Source: Niastella caeni (lineage in GTDB: Bacteria; Bacteroidota; Bacteroidia; Chitinophagales; Chitinophagaceae). From it: a DNA stretch of 64,000 nt. Location: contig NZ_STFF01000003.1 of assembly GCF_004834005.1 (NCBI RefSeq), positions 248,001-312,000 on the forward strand, in the 5' to 3' direction. The position numbers and the translations under genes are program-made. Numbering within the stretch: position 1 is the first letter of the stretch; every line of letters begins with the position of its first letter. Below the pieces are notes generated by a model. It was not told where the DNA came from, made no database searches, and saw only the letters and a program-made list of their open reading frames with translations. Positions 25,804 to 35,302 of the stretch are shown piece by piece.

Positions 25804-27261
25804 TTAGTACCCTGGATTTTGCGGCATCCCCCCCTTTTCTACATCCGATGTAGGAATAGGAGCAATAGCTTTATTACTTCCAAAAGGCAGGTTTTGAACG
25901 CTAAGAGGAGCATCTACTCTTTTTACCGCTTGCTTCAAACGCTGGATATCAAACATCCTTATTCCTTCAAATGCAAGTTCCTTACGACGCTCTTTATAAA
26001 TAGAATCAAGCAGGGCTGATCCTGTAGCTGTAGTAGGCGCTCCTGTTGGCAATGCCCTTTGCCTGATGTTATCCAGGTATGCTCTTGCAGTTACTTCATC
26101 TCCTAATTTTGCCGAAGCCTCTGCGACAGTTAGATACATCTCCGAGGATCGTAACAAAGTCTGAAAATAAGAGCCCTCAGGTTGAGGAAACCCGGGTATC
26201 ACATTTTTAGGGAATTTTTTAATATTCCAGTCTGAGCCACTTCGTTGAACCCAGCTATTTCTTGCATCCAATGGATTTTCTTTTATAATTGAAGCAATAT
26301 CGTTTGTAGCAAATAGTACATGATAATCTCCCCCATATAAAGTAGCGCTAAAAGCAGTAAAATAGGTGCCTGCACTTTTCGAGACAGAACGATCAGAAGG
26401 TGGCAATTGAAACAAGGCTTCAGTTTCTGAGTTGGTGAACAACCGGGATGGATAACCTTCATTTATGCTCATAACCGGAACTGCAGAAGCTACTTCCACC
26501 GCCAGGTTTTTAGATACCATCCAATCACCCTTAAAAAGGTGTACTCTTGCTAATAGCGCTTTAGCAGCAAATTTGCCAAATAGTGAATGCTTAAAATCTT
26601 CAGGAGCTGACTGCTGAACAGGCAATAATGTTATGGCATTGTTCAGATCAGCAATTATTTGTTCGTAAACCTTTGCTACACTTGCACGGGTGGCGGGCTC
26701 GGCCCAATCAGAGGAATTAACATAAGGTATTCCCGGATGAGAGGCATCGGGCGTAAAAAAATAAGATTGGGCAAATATATTTACCATTGCAAAATGGACC
26801 AAAGCCCTTAATGCATAAGCCTGCCCTTTAAAATTATCAGCTAACTGGGGATTCTGCTCCTTATACTTATCCACGTTTTCCAATACAAAACTGCACGCTT
26901 GTGCTATATTAATTCCTACTATCCAACCTCCGTTAGCATTTACTCCCATTATATCAAATGAGCGGCCTCTCGAATCATTGGCTTGTTGACTCCACAGATA
27001 ATACGGCTCTAATAAACCAAGGCCTGTCATAGGCTTAATGTTGTCAGCAACCATTTCCGGATAATTTATCCCCCCCCAATCAAAAAAAGCTGGGAGCCGG
27101 GTATACACCCCATTAAGATAATCACCAGTCGTTTTAAGATCAACAACATATGCCTGGCGTAAAATAACATTTTTGTTGGGCACAGTGAGGAAGTCCTTCT
27201 TACAGGAAGGCATGATGGCATTTAGTACCATCACCGTGAATATATATTTGAGACATTTCAT
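25804..27261 (-). CDS. SusD/RagB-like outer-membrane lipoprotein
   Basis: A 485-residue SusD-family lipoprotein (lipobox MPSC near residue 20, then KKDFLTVPNK). Family features are the N-terminal TPR-like helices, the RRKELAFEGIRMFDIQRLKQ segment and the C-terminal IAPIPTSDVEKGGMPQNPGY. SusD proteins cap SusC-type transporters and bind the ligand at the cell surface. It directly follows susC on the same strand. Because the operon holds no glycoside hydrolase but does hold thioredoxin and phosphatase genes, a peptide or protein ligand is as plausible as a glycan. Confidence 0.92.
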   Translation of the reverse strand: MKCLKYIFTVMVLNAIMPSCKKDFLTVPNKNVILRQAYVVDLKTTGDYLNGVYTRLPAFFDWGGINYPEMVADNIKPMTGLGLLEPYYLWSQQANDSRGRSFDIMGVNANGGWIVGINIAQACSFVLENVDKYKEQNPQLADNFKGQAYALRALVHFAMVNIFAQSYFFTPDASHPGIPYVNSSDWAEPATRASVAKVYEQIIADLNNAITLLPVQQSAPEDFKHSLFGKFAAKALLARVHLFKGDWMVSKNLAVEVASAVPVMSINEGYPSRLFTNSETEALFQLPPSDRSVSKSAGTYFTAFSATLYGGDYHVLFATNDIASIIKENPLDARNSWVQRSGSDWNIKKFPKNVIPGFPQPEGSYFQTLLRSSEMYLTVAEASAKLGDEVTARAYLDNIRQRALPTGAPTTATGSALLDSIYKERRKELAFEGIRMFDIQRLKQAVKRVDAPLSVQNLPFGSNKAIAPIPTSDVEKGGMPQNPGY

Positions 27262-27287
27262 AGATTAATTATTTCAACTTTTTTCAA

Positions 27288-30200
27288 CTAAAAATTTGCA
27301 TTTATTCCAAACGAAAAAGAGCGCTGTGAAGGAAACAAGCTGATGTCTGTTCCGCCAATAGTATTCACTAAATCAGGATCCATTCCTGGATATTTGGTCC
27401 GCAACCCAAGATTATTTCCCTGTACAAGCAGCCGTATCCCAGTCATATGCAAACGCTCTACTATTGCTTTTGGAACGTTGTAGGTTATAGTTACATTCTG
27501 CAAACGGATATGATCGCCGTCGAACAAATAGCGGGTAGATGGTCGGTATGTTGCTGAGCCGCTTGGATTATTGAGTATACGCTTGGGATTTGTAGCATTG
27601 TCGCCTGGTTTTTGCCAACGATCAAGCGCTCTTCTATCCTGGTTAATATAAGGAATAGCCCCATCACTTACCAGGTCATCCTGGATCATCAGCTGATAAC
27701 CGTATTGGTAATAAAATCTGGCTGAAAATTCGAAAGCTTTATATATCAATCTTGTTGACACACCACCAAAACCATCGGGTTGTGGTTTACCAACGAATTT
27801 CCTATGCTTAATTGCGCCTGGATATGCAGTAACGACATTACCTGCGGAGTCGAGCCATTGAGGACTTCCATCGGCTGCATTTACGCCTGCCCATATTGGC
27901 ATATAAAAAGAATTGAAATTCTCCCCTTCCTTGTTACCTATGGTGCTTAAAAACAAACTAGCAACAGGAACATTTGCTTTAACCAGTTTATTTTGGTTGG
28001 TACTCCAATTGGCATCAATTATCCAACTCCAATTTCTATTTTTGATGACATTGACAGAAAGCGACAATTCAACGCCGTGATTTTCAATCTCACCAATATT
28101 TTGCAGCACGTCTGTATACCCGGTACTTGCCACCAGGGGTATTAAATAAATAAGGTCTTTTGTCTTGCGCTTGTACACATCGGCAGTAAAGCTTATCCTT
28201 TCCTTCCATAGTCGCGTCTCTAACCCCGCATCCCAGGAAAAGGTTTGCTCCCATTTTATATCTGGGTTACCGGGCCTGTCTGAGGCCGTCATGGCTGTAC
28301 CGCCTAAAAAAACCAAAGAATTCATCTCATCAAACTTTGTAACAGCATTGATGGCCCCTGCGTTTCCGGCAGCCCCTACACTACCTCTCAACTTCAGATA
28401 ATTAAGCCAGGAAGAACTGCCTTTCATAAATTCTTCTCCGGTAACAACCCAACCAGCTCCTGCCGACCAATAGGTGCCATATTGTTTGTCTTTTCCAAAC
28501 CTTGACGAACCATCTTTACGTACACTTCCAGATAAAAAATATTTATTTTTAAACCCATAATTAGCCTGTCCAAAAAATGATAAAAGCGTTTCTTTGAAAT
28601 TACCTACTGATTGCCGCAATGGCAATACCCCGTTGCTGTTGATTTGGTCATAATAGGGCAAGCTTAATCTCTTTACAGCAATTAAACTATGCTTCTGAGT
28701 TTGTATCTGCGCTTCCTGACCTATCAGTAAATTGATTGCATGATCATTGTGGAAAGTTCTGATATAGCGCATCATATTGGTAGAGATCAGGTTTATTCTT
28801 CTTAAACTCTGTTCTTCCACCCGGCCTATTCCCGATATTGTTGTCTGATCGCCACCAATATCTACCATTCTCGGATCAGCCTTTTCTTTTGCTTCTGTCA
28901 ACATAAAATCAACACCAGCAATTGTATTGAACTTAAAATATTTCAGAAAACTAATTTCACCATTAAGATTAGTAAGCCCCCGGTAAGCTGTATTTCGGTT
29001 AGTATTAAATTCAGCTTGGGCAGCAGGATTAGCGAAAAGGGAAGCATTCGAAGGGCCGCCACCTGCACGGTAATTTAACACATAATTACCGTCGGTATCG
29101 CGTATGGGATTAAGTGGAGATAAATGATTCACAACGGTTCCATTATAGCTACGATTGGAGCCTCCATAGTCTTGTACGTTATAAGATAAAGTACTGTTTA
29201 TTCCCAGCTTAAGCCAGGTAGCAGGACGGTTCTCAAAATTAAAACGTAATGATTTACGGTCATATCCTGTTGCCTTTACAATACCATTTTGTTTAGTGTA
29301 TTCAAGGTTCAGGTAAAAATTACTTTTCTCGCTACCACCCGACATTGAAAGTTCATTGGAAAAAGTCAGTGCAGTTTTGCGAAACAATTCACCATACCAA
29401 TCTGCCTGAGGATAAAAGCTGGTATCGCCTGGGGCATTTACAATAACTGGAAATTTCTTTCTTAAATCGGCATAAATAGAAGCATCATCAGGATAATCGG
29501 GAGAATTTAAATTTCTGTATGATTCAAATAATAAGTCAAGATATTCCTGCTGGTTAAGCATTTTGGTTTTACCCATATATCTTGATGCAAGATCTGTTTG
29601 ATGCCTGAAGCTAAAATTAGTTTTACCTGCTTTTCCTCTTTTAGTAGTAATTACAATTACACCATTACTTGCTCTTGAACCGTATAATGCGATTGCCGAT
29701 GCATCTTTCAGCACAGATATCGTTTCTATATCCGAAGTGTTCAGTTGGGCCAGGGGGTTAGAAATTGGTACATTAGGTCCTTCTATAAAAGTTTGAAACT
29801 GATCTTGAGAAATAGGAACACCGTCAACTACAATTAATGGATTGCGCACCGTTGATCCATTTATAGGATCGGCCGCTGTGGCAATACCACGTAAGATAAA
29901 ATTGCCTACACCACCACCCGGCAAACTAGTACCCGATGTCACCAACAACCCCGGCACTAACCCCTGCAAACTCTTATCAAATGACCGATTCGGCAACGTA
30001 GCAATCTGCTCCCCCTTCACCACCGTCACCGCTCCCACATTCTTCCGCTGCGTAGTAGTATTATAAGCCACAACCACCGCCTCGTCCAAATTCCCCGCAT
30101 TCACCCGCATCCGCACCTCCACACTACTCCTACCCCTTAAAGCTATCTCCTGACTTTGATAGCTCACATTTGTAATTATCAACACTGCATCTTCGTCTAC

Positions 30201-30764
30201 ATCGTTTAAAGTAAATTGTCCTCTCTCATTGGTAGTGGTGGCTACCTCTGTGCCTTTTATTGTAATGGTAGCACCAATGACCGGCTCGCCCTGTTCGCCG
30301 GTTACTCTCCCGCTGATGTTTATACGTTTATCGCCTTGTTCGTTGGTGATGGCGCTTGCGCTGGTTTTTTCTTTCTTCTGCTTATTAATAATGAAGATGG
30401 TCTTTCCTTTTATCGTGTAGTCGTAAGGTTGATCTTTCATACAGATCGAAAGCACTTCTTCTACTGCGGCATTCTTTACATTGATGGTAACTTTTTTGGC
30501 ATCCTTCAATTGTTCATCAAAATAAAAAAAGCCAAATCCTGCCTGGGTCTTGATAATGGAAAAGATCTTTTCGAGCGGCACATTTTTACCGGAAAAGGTA
30601 ATGGTTTGTGAGAAACCATTTGCATTTACCTGCAGCATAGCTACGGTCAGTAAAATAACAGTCAGTTTCATGATCCGCATAATTTTTGTTGCAGCCTTGT
30701 TAAGCGGTTTTGGTTCACTCCCGCTGCTGGCGGGACAGACTTTGCCCTGTGCAAAAACTTGCAT
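27288..30764 (-). CDS. SusC/RagA-like TonB-dependent transporter with STN domain
   Basis: An 1158-residue outer-membrane transporter. After the signal region comes an STN (secretin/TonB short N-terminal) domain at about 52-130, which marks transporters that signal to a FecR anti-sigma factor. Then come a carboxypeptidase-regulatory-like domain (about 147-225, ISGRVTGEQGEPVIGATITI), a plug (LKDASAIALYGSRASNGVIV) and a long barrel. Together with the upstream fecR and ECF sigma genes this forms a trans-envelope induction circuit. The ORF start at 30764 gives a long basic N-terminus; an ATG at 30680 (MRIMKLTVILL) is an alternative start. Confidence 0.92.
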   Translation of the reverse strand: MQVFAQGKVCPASSGSEPKPLNKAATKIMRIMKLTVILLTVAMLQVNANGFSQTITFSGKNVPLEKIFSIIKTQAGFGFFYFDEQLKDAKKVTINVKNAAVEEVLSICMKDQPYDYTIKGKTIFIINKQKKEKTSASAITNEQGDKRINISGRVTGEQGEPVIGATITIKGTEVATTTNERGQFTLNDVDEDAVLIITNVSYQSQEIALRGRSSVEVRMRVNAGNLDEAVVVAYNTTTQRKNVGAVTVVKGEQIATLPNRSFDKSLQGLVPGLLVTSGTSLPGGGVGNFILRGIATAADPINGSTVRNPLIVVDGVPISQDQFQTFIEGPNVPISNPLAQLNTSDIETISVLKDASAIALYGSRASNGVIVITTKRGKAGKTNFSFRHQTDLASRYMGKTKMLNQQEYLDLLFESYRNLNSPDYPDDASIYADLRKKFPVIVNAPGDTSFYPQADWYGELFRKTALTFSNELSMSGGSEKSNFYLNLEYTKQNGIVKATGYDRKSLRFNFENRPATWLKLGINSTLSYNVQDYGGSNRSYNGTVVNHLSPLNPIRDTDGNYVLNYRAGGGPSNASLFANPAAQAEFNTNRNTAYRGLTNLNGEISFLKYFKFNTIAGVDFMLTEAKEKADPRMVDIGGDQTTISGIGRVEEQSLRRINLISTNMMRYIRTFHNDHAINLLIGQEAQIQTQKHSLIAVKRLSLPYYDQINSNGVLPLRQSVGNFKETLLSFFGQANYGFKNKYFLSGSVRKDGSSRFGKDKQYGTYWSAGAGWVVTGEEFMKGSSSWLNYLKLRGSVGAAGNAGAINAVTKFDEMNSLVFLGGTAMTASDRPGNPDIKWEQTFSWDAGLETRLWKERISFTADVYKRKTKDLIYLIPLVASTGYTDVLQNIGEIENHGVELSLSVNVIKNRNWSWIIDANWSTNQNKLVKANVPVASLFLSTIGNKEGENFNSFYMPIWAGVNAADGSPQWLDSAGNVVTAYPGAIKHRKFVGKPQPDGFGGVSTRLIYKAFEFSARFYYQYGYQLMIQDDLVSDGAIPYINQDRRALDRWQKPGDNATNPKRILNNPSGSATYRPSTRYLFDGDHIRLQNVTITYNVPKAIVERLHMTGIRLLVQGNNLGLRTKYPGMDPDLVNTIGGTDISLFPSQRSFSFGINANF

Positions 30765-31083
30765 AGTTTTGCTTAGTTTAGGTTAATTAAATAATAACAA
30801 CAACTTCCATTTTGGTTAACCTTTATTACCGGCCGGTAGTGCTTCCAACACTTCCGGCTTTTTTACCCCCTCCCAGCCTCCCCCTAAAGGGGAAGGAGAA
30901 AAAAGGCAATCAGTTACCCATTGGTGGACTAGTTTAATGGAATGGAACTTTTTCAATCGTGGCAGCAACTAATGTTGTTAGGATTGGTTTAACCTTATTC
31001 GAAGGGTTATCGGTACCCTTCAACCGGATAAGGCTTTAGTTGCCCAAAGGCAGTCTATTATGCTATATCAAAACGTTCTATTG
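30765..31083. other. 319-bp interval between fecR and susC
   Basis: No gene. It holds a CCCCTAAAGGGG hairpin element (30871-30900) and sequence that may carry the susC promoter. Confidence 0.6.
30871..30900. repeat. CCCCTAAAGGGG hairpin element, intergenic copy
   Basis: The core CCCCTAAAGGGG (30881-30892) lies in TCC/GGA-rich flanks. The same core, in the same kind of flank, is present inside the fecR coding sequence at 31581. Confidence 0.6.
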
Positions 31084-32352
31084 TTATTCCGGCATTACTT
31101 TAACAGTCCTGCCTTCAATTTTAAACCGCGTATTTCCCATCTTTTCCAAAATAGAAAGCAACTCGGTGAGCGGGATCGTCCTGTCTACCTCTCCCGTAAT
31201 CGTATTCCCGGGAACGGCCCCTTCATACTTTACCTGCACATCATACCATCTCGAAAGCTCCTGCATCATGCTATTGAATGACGCACTTTCAAAAGCAAAT
31301 TTTCCCCTGATCCATGAAATGGCCGATTCAGCATTCTCTTTATTAATTACATTTATATCGTTCAATGCTGTGTTGAGTATTGCCTGCTGCCCGGGTTGTA
31401 GCATTTTGGCTTTTACGCTACCGGAAGAAGTGACTTTCACACTTCCTTCCAGCAGCGTTGTTTTCACGCGTTTTTCATCGCTATACGCATTGATATTAAA
31501 ATGTGTTCCCAAAACCTCCACTTCGCCCCCATCCCCGGTAGTTGTATTGATCTTTACTATAAATGGCATTTTTTTAGATTCCCCTTTAGGGGTTAGGGGT
31601 GCTATTTCAAAATAAGCCTCTCCCGTTAATTCAACGGTCCGTTTTTCTCCCGTAAATGCTATTGGAAATCGTAATGAGGAGGCGGCATTCAGCCATACCT
31701 TACTTCCATCTGGCAGTATCAGTTGGTACTTGCCCCCTTTGGGTGTAGTAACCGTATTGTAGGCAAGTGTTGGTTCACCGGCAAACGCAGCATTATATTC
31801 CAACTGACCATCCTGATTTTTATTGATCGTGGTTTTTCCCTCATGGGCAACCACGCCGTTATCAGCATCGGTCAATACGATCTGCGATCCATTAGCAAGT
31901 GTAAGTGTAGCTTTATTGCCGGCGGGTGGTATATCGTTATTACCCGAAGGTGTTGTAGATGCAGTAGCAGCCTCCTGTTGCGGTTTCTCTTTATTAATGT
32001 AAAAGTAACCACCGAGGGTAATTAATAAAATAATAGATGCTGCCGCTACATACCGGGGCCATACTGTTTTTTTTGAAAACATGTCAATAACCCTGGCTCG
32101 TTCTGCTGAATGTCGTTTGCGAATTTCTTCTATTTGTTGCAGGAGTTGGTAATATTCCCTGACGGCTGCGGTCATTGTATCTTTATCTGATACTTCCTGG
32201 AAGATCGCCCTGTTTAGTGTAGACTGGTTTACCCAGGAATCGAGACGTGTTTTCTCTTCCGGAGATAATTCATCCTTTAGAAACTTATGTAAAAGGGTGG
32301 CAACCTCTTCTACCCTTTCCATTAAAATAATATCATCAGCCTTCTCATGCAT
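31084..32352 (-). CDS. FecR-family anti-sigma factor
   Basis: A 422-residue inner-membrane protein. The cytoplasmic N-terminus (about 1-95) would bind the sigma factor, a single membrane segment spans about 101-118 (YVAAASIILLITLGGYFY), and the periplasmic FecR domain (about 145-345) carries TPKGGKYQLILPDGSKVWLN and GEAYFEIAP. A DUF4974-type C-terminus (about 350-422) resembles the STN fold and may receive the signal from SusC. The stretch PLTPKGES at about 252-259 is encoded by an inserted CCCCTAAAGGGG-type repeat. The gene lies between the sigma factor and susC genes. Confidence 0.92.
   Translation of the reverse strand: MHEKADDIILMERVEEVATLLHKFLKDELSPEEKTRLDSWVNQSTLNRAIFQEVSDKDTMTAAVREYYQLLQQIEEIRKRHSAERARVIDMFSKKTVWPRYVAAASIILLITLGGYFYINKEKPQQEAATASTTPSGNNDIPPAGNKATLTLANGSQIVLTDADNGVVAHEGKTTINKNQDGQLEYNAAFAGEPTLAYNTVTTPKGGKYQLILPDGSKVWLNAASSLRFPIAFTGEKRTVELTGEAYFEIAPLTPKGESKKMPFIVKINTTTGDGGEVEVLGTHFNINAYSDEKRVKTTLLEGSVKVTSSGSVKAKMLQPGQQAILNTALNDINVINKENAESAISWIRGKFAFESASFNSMMQELSRWYDVQVKYEGAVPGNTITGEVDRTIPLTELLSILEKMGNTRFKIEGRTVKVMPE
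31574..31600. repeat. CCCCTAAAGGGG element inside fecR
   Basis: CCCCTTTAGGGG (31581-31592) plus TTAGGGG lies in frame within fecR and encodes PLTPKGES, where most FecR proteins go directly from GEAYFEV to a short loop. It preserves the frame, so the gene is likely still functional. Confidence 0.65.
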
Positions 32353-32583
32353 GCACTATACCTTGTTTTTAACAGTAATTAATTTCAACCTGGTTATTCA
32401 TTTAAAGGGCTTACCAAATGCCCTTCATACATAGAAACCCTAATCACGATCGAATCTTACAGGTAAACCGGAATATTTTTATAATTGTGGATAACTGAAG
32501 AAATGTTGATTGTAAATACAGCGCAAGCACGTTAAAAACAGCACGTGTGTTAAGAAATTATGAACAGAAAGTAATGAGGAAAT

Positions 32584-33183
32584 TTAAAAAAATACTTCTC
32601 TTATAACCAGGATGATCCCTATGGCAGGAAGGAGCTTTTTATCGTAAATAATATTTCGCAATTGTTCCAATGCCCTGAACTTGGCGGTACTTACCGCGCC
32701 TGGTGTCATTTTCAGCTTGTCTGCAATCTCGCTTACATCCAAACCTTCAATATAAAACAGCTTGAAAACATCTTTTCTATTGGGCGGAAGATTTTCTATT
32801 TCTTTATAGATCTCCTTCATCATCTCCGCCTTTATCATTTGCGCAAGCACATATTCATCAGCCTCTCCATGTAATTCATACATCTCTTTATGTGAGGCTT
32901 TTTGCTTTTGTTCCGACTGAAGATACTTCAGGCACTTATTCCTTGCAGTTATATATAAAAAGGCCTTGATGTTCGACATCGTTTCAAAACGTTCATGCCT
33001 GCTCAGTAACGACTGCATAGTTGTTACCGTAATATCTTCCGCTTCGGCCATATCGCCGGTAACCCGGTAAGCAAAATAACACAGGTTCGAGAACCACATG
33101 TCATACACCCTGGTGAGCGCCTGACGGTCTCCCTTGTTAAATTGCTTTATCAGCTTATCTTCAGAATAGCGGGCCGGTTTCAT
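32584..33183 (-). CDS. ECF-type RNA polymerase sigma factor
   Basis: A 199-residue extracytoplasmic-function sigma factor. Region 2 includes VYDMWFSNLCYFAYRVTGD and region 4 includes LPPNRKDVFKLFYIEGLDVS then SEIADKLKMTPGAVSTAKFR. It begins the sigma/fecR/susC/susD series in the standard Bacteroidota order. Activation would occur when the SusC STN domain, occupied by ligand, relieves FecR inhibition. Target promoters could include susC and the downstream phosphatase and peptide genes; this is inferred. Confidence 0.92.
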   Translation of the reverse strand: MKPARYSEDKLIKQFNKGDRQALTRVYDMWFSNLCYFAYRVTGDMAEAEDITVTTMQSLLSRHERFETMSNIKAFLYITARNKCLKYLQSEQKQKASHKEMYELHGEADEYVLAQMIKAEMMKEIYKEIENLPPNRKDVFKLFYIEGLDVSEIADKLKMTPGAVSTAKFRALEQLRNIIYDKKLLPAIGIILVIREVFF

Positions 33184-33660
33184 TAAAACATTAAAATAAA
33201 TATGAATATAAAATCAAGCTACAAACTCCAGGTTGTGGCTATAAAAGGTAGAGCAATTAGTGGTAAGGTGTTGGCTTTGTGCATCCCCCCATTGGATTGC
33301 TGGTACAAAACCTTAGGTGAGACAAGGTTGGTTATAAAGGATCAGGATAGAGCAAAACGGCTCTGTAAAGCATCACACTTACCGCAAATTTTATAAAAAA
33401 ATATGTGAATTTAAAAATCGGGACAAATTTAATTTGGAATGAAGCACAGTGCTTATTATCAAATTATTAAAACGGCAGTAATAGTTGCATTTTTACTGTA
33501 ATTAATTAGTTCAATTGGTTATTTACTAAACAGCTTTACAAAAAATTGTAATAAATCAAGTAAAATCTAAAATTGTAGTTTACCCCAAAAATACTTGTTC
33601 ATTTTCCGGTTGTTTGCCGGAAGCCGTATCAATAATTTTACACCGTAAATAAGATATGTC
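33184..33660. other. 477-bp divergent intergenic region
   Basis: Between the sigma factor and ada genes. A 64-codon frame at 33202-33396 has no recognisable features and is probably not real. Otherwise AT-rich promoter DNA. Confidence 0.55.
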
Positions 33661-34701
33661 ATGGAACTTTCAGCAGACATCATGTACGAAGCCATCGTGA
33701 ATAAAGACACTTCGTTCGAAGGTGTTTTTTTTACGGCAGTAAAGACTACCGGCATCTTTTGCCGCCCTTCCTGCAGGGCCCGGAAACCCAAAAGAGAAAA
33801 CGTGGAGTTTTTCACTACGGCCAAGGAAGCCATCCTGAAAGGATATCGTCCCTGCAAGGTCTGCAACCCCATGGAAAAACTGAATGAAACCCCGCCTGCC
33901 ATCAAACAACTGATGGATGACCTGTATAACAACCCTGCCCGTAAGTTCAAAGACCACGACCTGCGGCAAAGACAACTGGAGCCGAGCCAGGTAAGGCGCT
34001 GGTTCATGAAAAACTATGGCCTAACCTTTCACGCCTACCAACGTATGCTACGCATCAATACCGCTTTTAAAAAGATCCAGGATGGGCAAACCGTTACCGA
34101 TACTGCCTTCGATACCGGATACGACTCCCTCAGCGGCTTTGGCGACTCTTTTAAGACGCTGTTTGGTGTTTCCCCTAAAAACAGTAAGACCAAAAGAATA
34201 ATAGACCTGAAAAGGCTGGAAACGCCTTTGGGCACTATGTATGCCTGCGCTGTTGAGGAAGGCATTTGCCTCCTGGAGTTCACAGATAGAAAAATGCTGG
34301 AAACAGAATTTAAAGACCTCTGCGGGAAATTCAACGCTACTATTGTTCAAGGCAACAACAGGCATTTTTCCATTTTAGAAAAAGAACTGGGCGAATATTT
34401 TGAGGGCCGCCGAAAAACCTTTACCGTTCCGTTATGCACACCTGGTTCTGAGTTTCAGCAAAAGGCCTGGACCGCATTGCAAAAAATTCCTTTTGGTGAA
34501 ACAAGAAGCTATAAACAACAAGCCGGGATCCTGGGAGTCCACAGCGCAATAAGAGCCGTTGCCCATGCGAACGGCATGAACAAAATTTCTATTATTATTC
34601 CCTGCCACCGGGTAATTGGCAGCAATGGCGAACTAACAGGCTATGGCGGCGGCATCTGGCGCAAAAAAAAGCTGCTGGAAATGGAAAGGTCATTTAGATA
34701 A
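33661..34701 (+). CDS. ada: Ada: methylphosphotriester/O6-methylguanine repair regulator
   Basis: A 346-residue bifunctional Ada protein. The N-terminal zinc domain has Cys34, Cys38, Cys65 and Cys68 (IFCRPSCRARKP, GYRPCKVCNP); Cys34 would take methyl groups from phosphotriesters. A middle AraC-type HTH (about 75-180) and a C-terminal methyltransferase domain follow, with IIPCHRVIG giving acceptor Cys315. It repairs alkylated DNA and activates alkylation-response genes once methylated. Full length, no defect seen. It appears monocistronic. Confidence 0.95.
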   Translation: MELSADIMYEAIVNKDTSFEGVFFTAVKTTGIFCRPSCRARKPKRENVEFFTTAKEAILKGYRPCKVCNPMEKLNETPPAIKQLMDDLYNNPARKFKDHDLRQRQLEPSQVRRWFMKNYGLTFHAYQRMLRINTAFKKIQDGQTVTDTAFDTGYDSLSGFGDSFKTLFGVSPKNSKTKRIIDLKRLETPLGTMYACAVEEGICLLEFTDRKMLETEFKDLCGKFNATIVQGNNRHFSILEKELGEYFEGRRKTFTVPLCTPGSEFQQKAWTALQKIPFGETRSYKQQAGILGVHSAIRAVAHANGMNKISIIIPCHRVIGSNGELTGYGGGIWRKKKLLEMERSFR

Positions 34702-34890
34702 ACCGCGCCACTCACTCCCCAATACTGCTTCTCATGAAATTAAGGCCATACCAAAACCAGCATCCTGGCGTTAAATAGAATAAAACCCAACACCCAATAA
34801 ATCAGCAATAGTTCCTAACGCTACTAAGTAGTAGTATTTAGCTGGCTAATATGTTCTTTACAGCTATACTGGTTCATTAAGGCTGAACTA

Positions 34891-34898
34891 TATATTTG
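34891..34898 (+). promoter_or_regulatory. Candidate Bacteroidota -7 element (TATATTTG)
   Basis: TATATTTG matches TAnnTTTG, 35 nt before the ATG at 34934. No clear -33 box. Confidence 0.3.
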
Positions 34899-34933
34899 GG
34901 AAGCGTTTGGCTGGTAACCAATTTTATTATCCC

Positions 34934-35302
34934 ATGGCAGACCTTTTTGAAAGAAAAAAAATCCCTGTACTTACTGAATTCTTTGCATTGGCAATAATTA
35001 CAGCCATTGGCGTTATCAGGTATTTCAATCTACACAATACGGTAAAAATTGGCTGGTTGCTGGCAATTGCACTGGGTATTATAATCGCAGTGTACCAGCT
35101 TGCATTTTTTTTATTTTTTAAAAGCAAATTGTTCAAAGCTGCATTTATCGTATTTGCCGCTGCACTTTGGGGCGTGCTCGCCTTTCATATTGTAAGAATA
35201 GTGAGAGACACCCAGGATAATTTAACCTGGCTCGCAGGCATCTTAATATTTTTTGGCATGCTGCTGACTTACATACACTTTCATTTTAAGAGAATTTTTT
35301 AA
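34934..35302 (+). CDS. Small integral membrane protein, unknown
   Basis: About 122 residues with four predicted membrane segments: FFALAIITAIGVIRYF, GWLLAIALGIIIAVYQLAFF, AAFIVFAAALWGVLAF and LAGILIFFGMLLTYIHF. No domain is recognised. The ATG at 34934 (MADLFERKK) is preferred over a TTG at 34907. Its 3' end overlaps the convergent phosphoesterase gene by 4 bp. Confidence 0.7.
   Translation: MADLFERKKIPVLTEFFALAIITAIGVIRYFNLHNTVKIGWLLAIALGIIIAVYQLAFFLFFKSKLFKAAFIVFAAALWGVLAFHIVRIVRDTQDNLTWLAGILIFFGMLLTYIHFHFKRIF

Noticed and set aside
25804..30764. SusC/SusD as a polysaccharide utilisation locus
   Set aside because: No carbohydrate-active enzyme is in the same operon; neighbours are thioredoxin, phosphatase and peptide genes.
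15130..33183. Whole locus as a standard class I, II or III lanthipeptide cluster
   Set aside because: No LanB, LanM, lyase domain, peptidase or ABC exporter is present, and the peptide leaders look like signal peptides.
33202..33396. 64-codon frame upstream of ada
   Set aside because: No domain, unusual composition, lies in the divergent promoter region.
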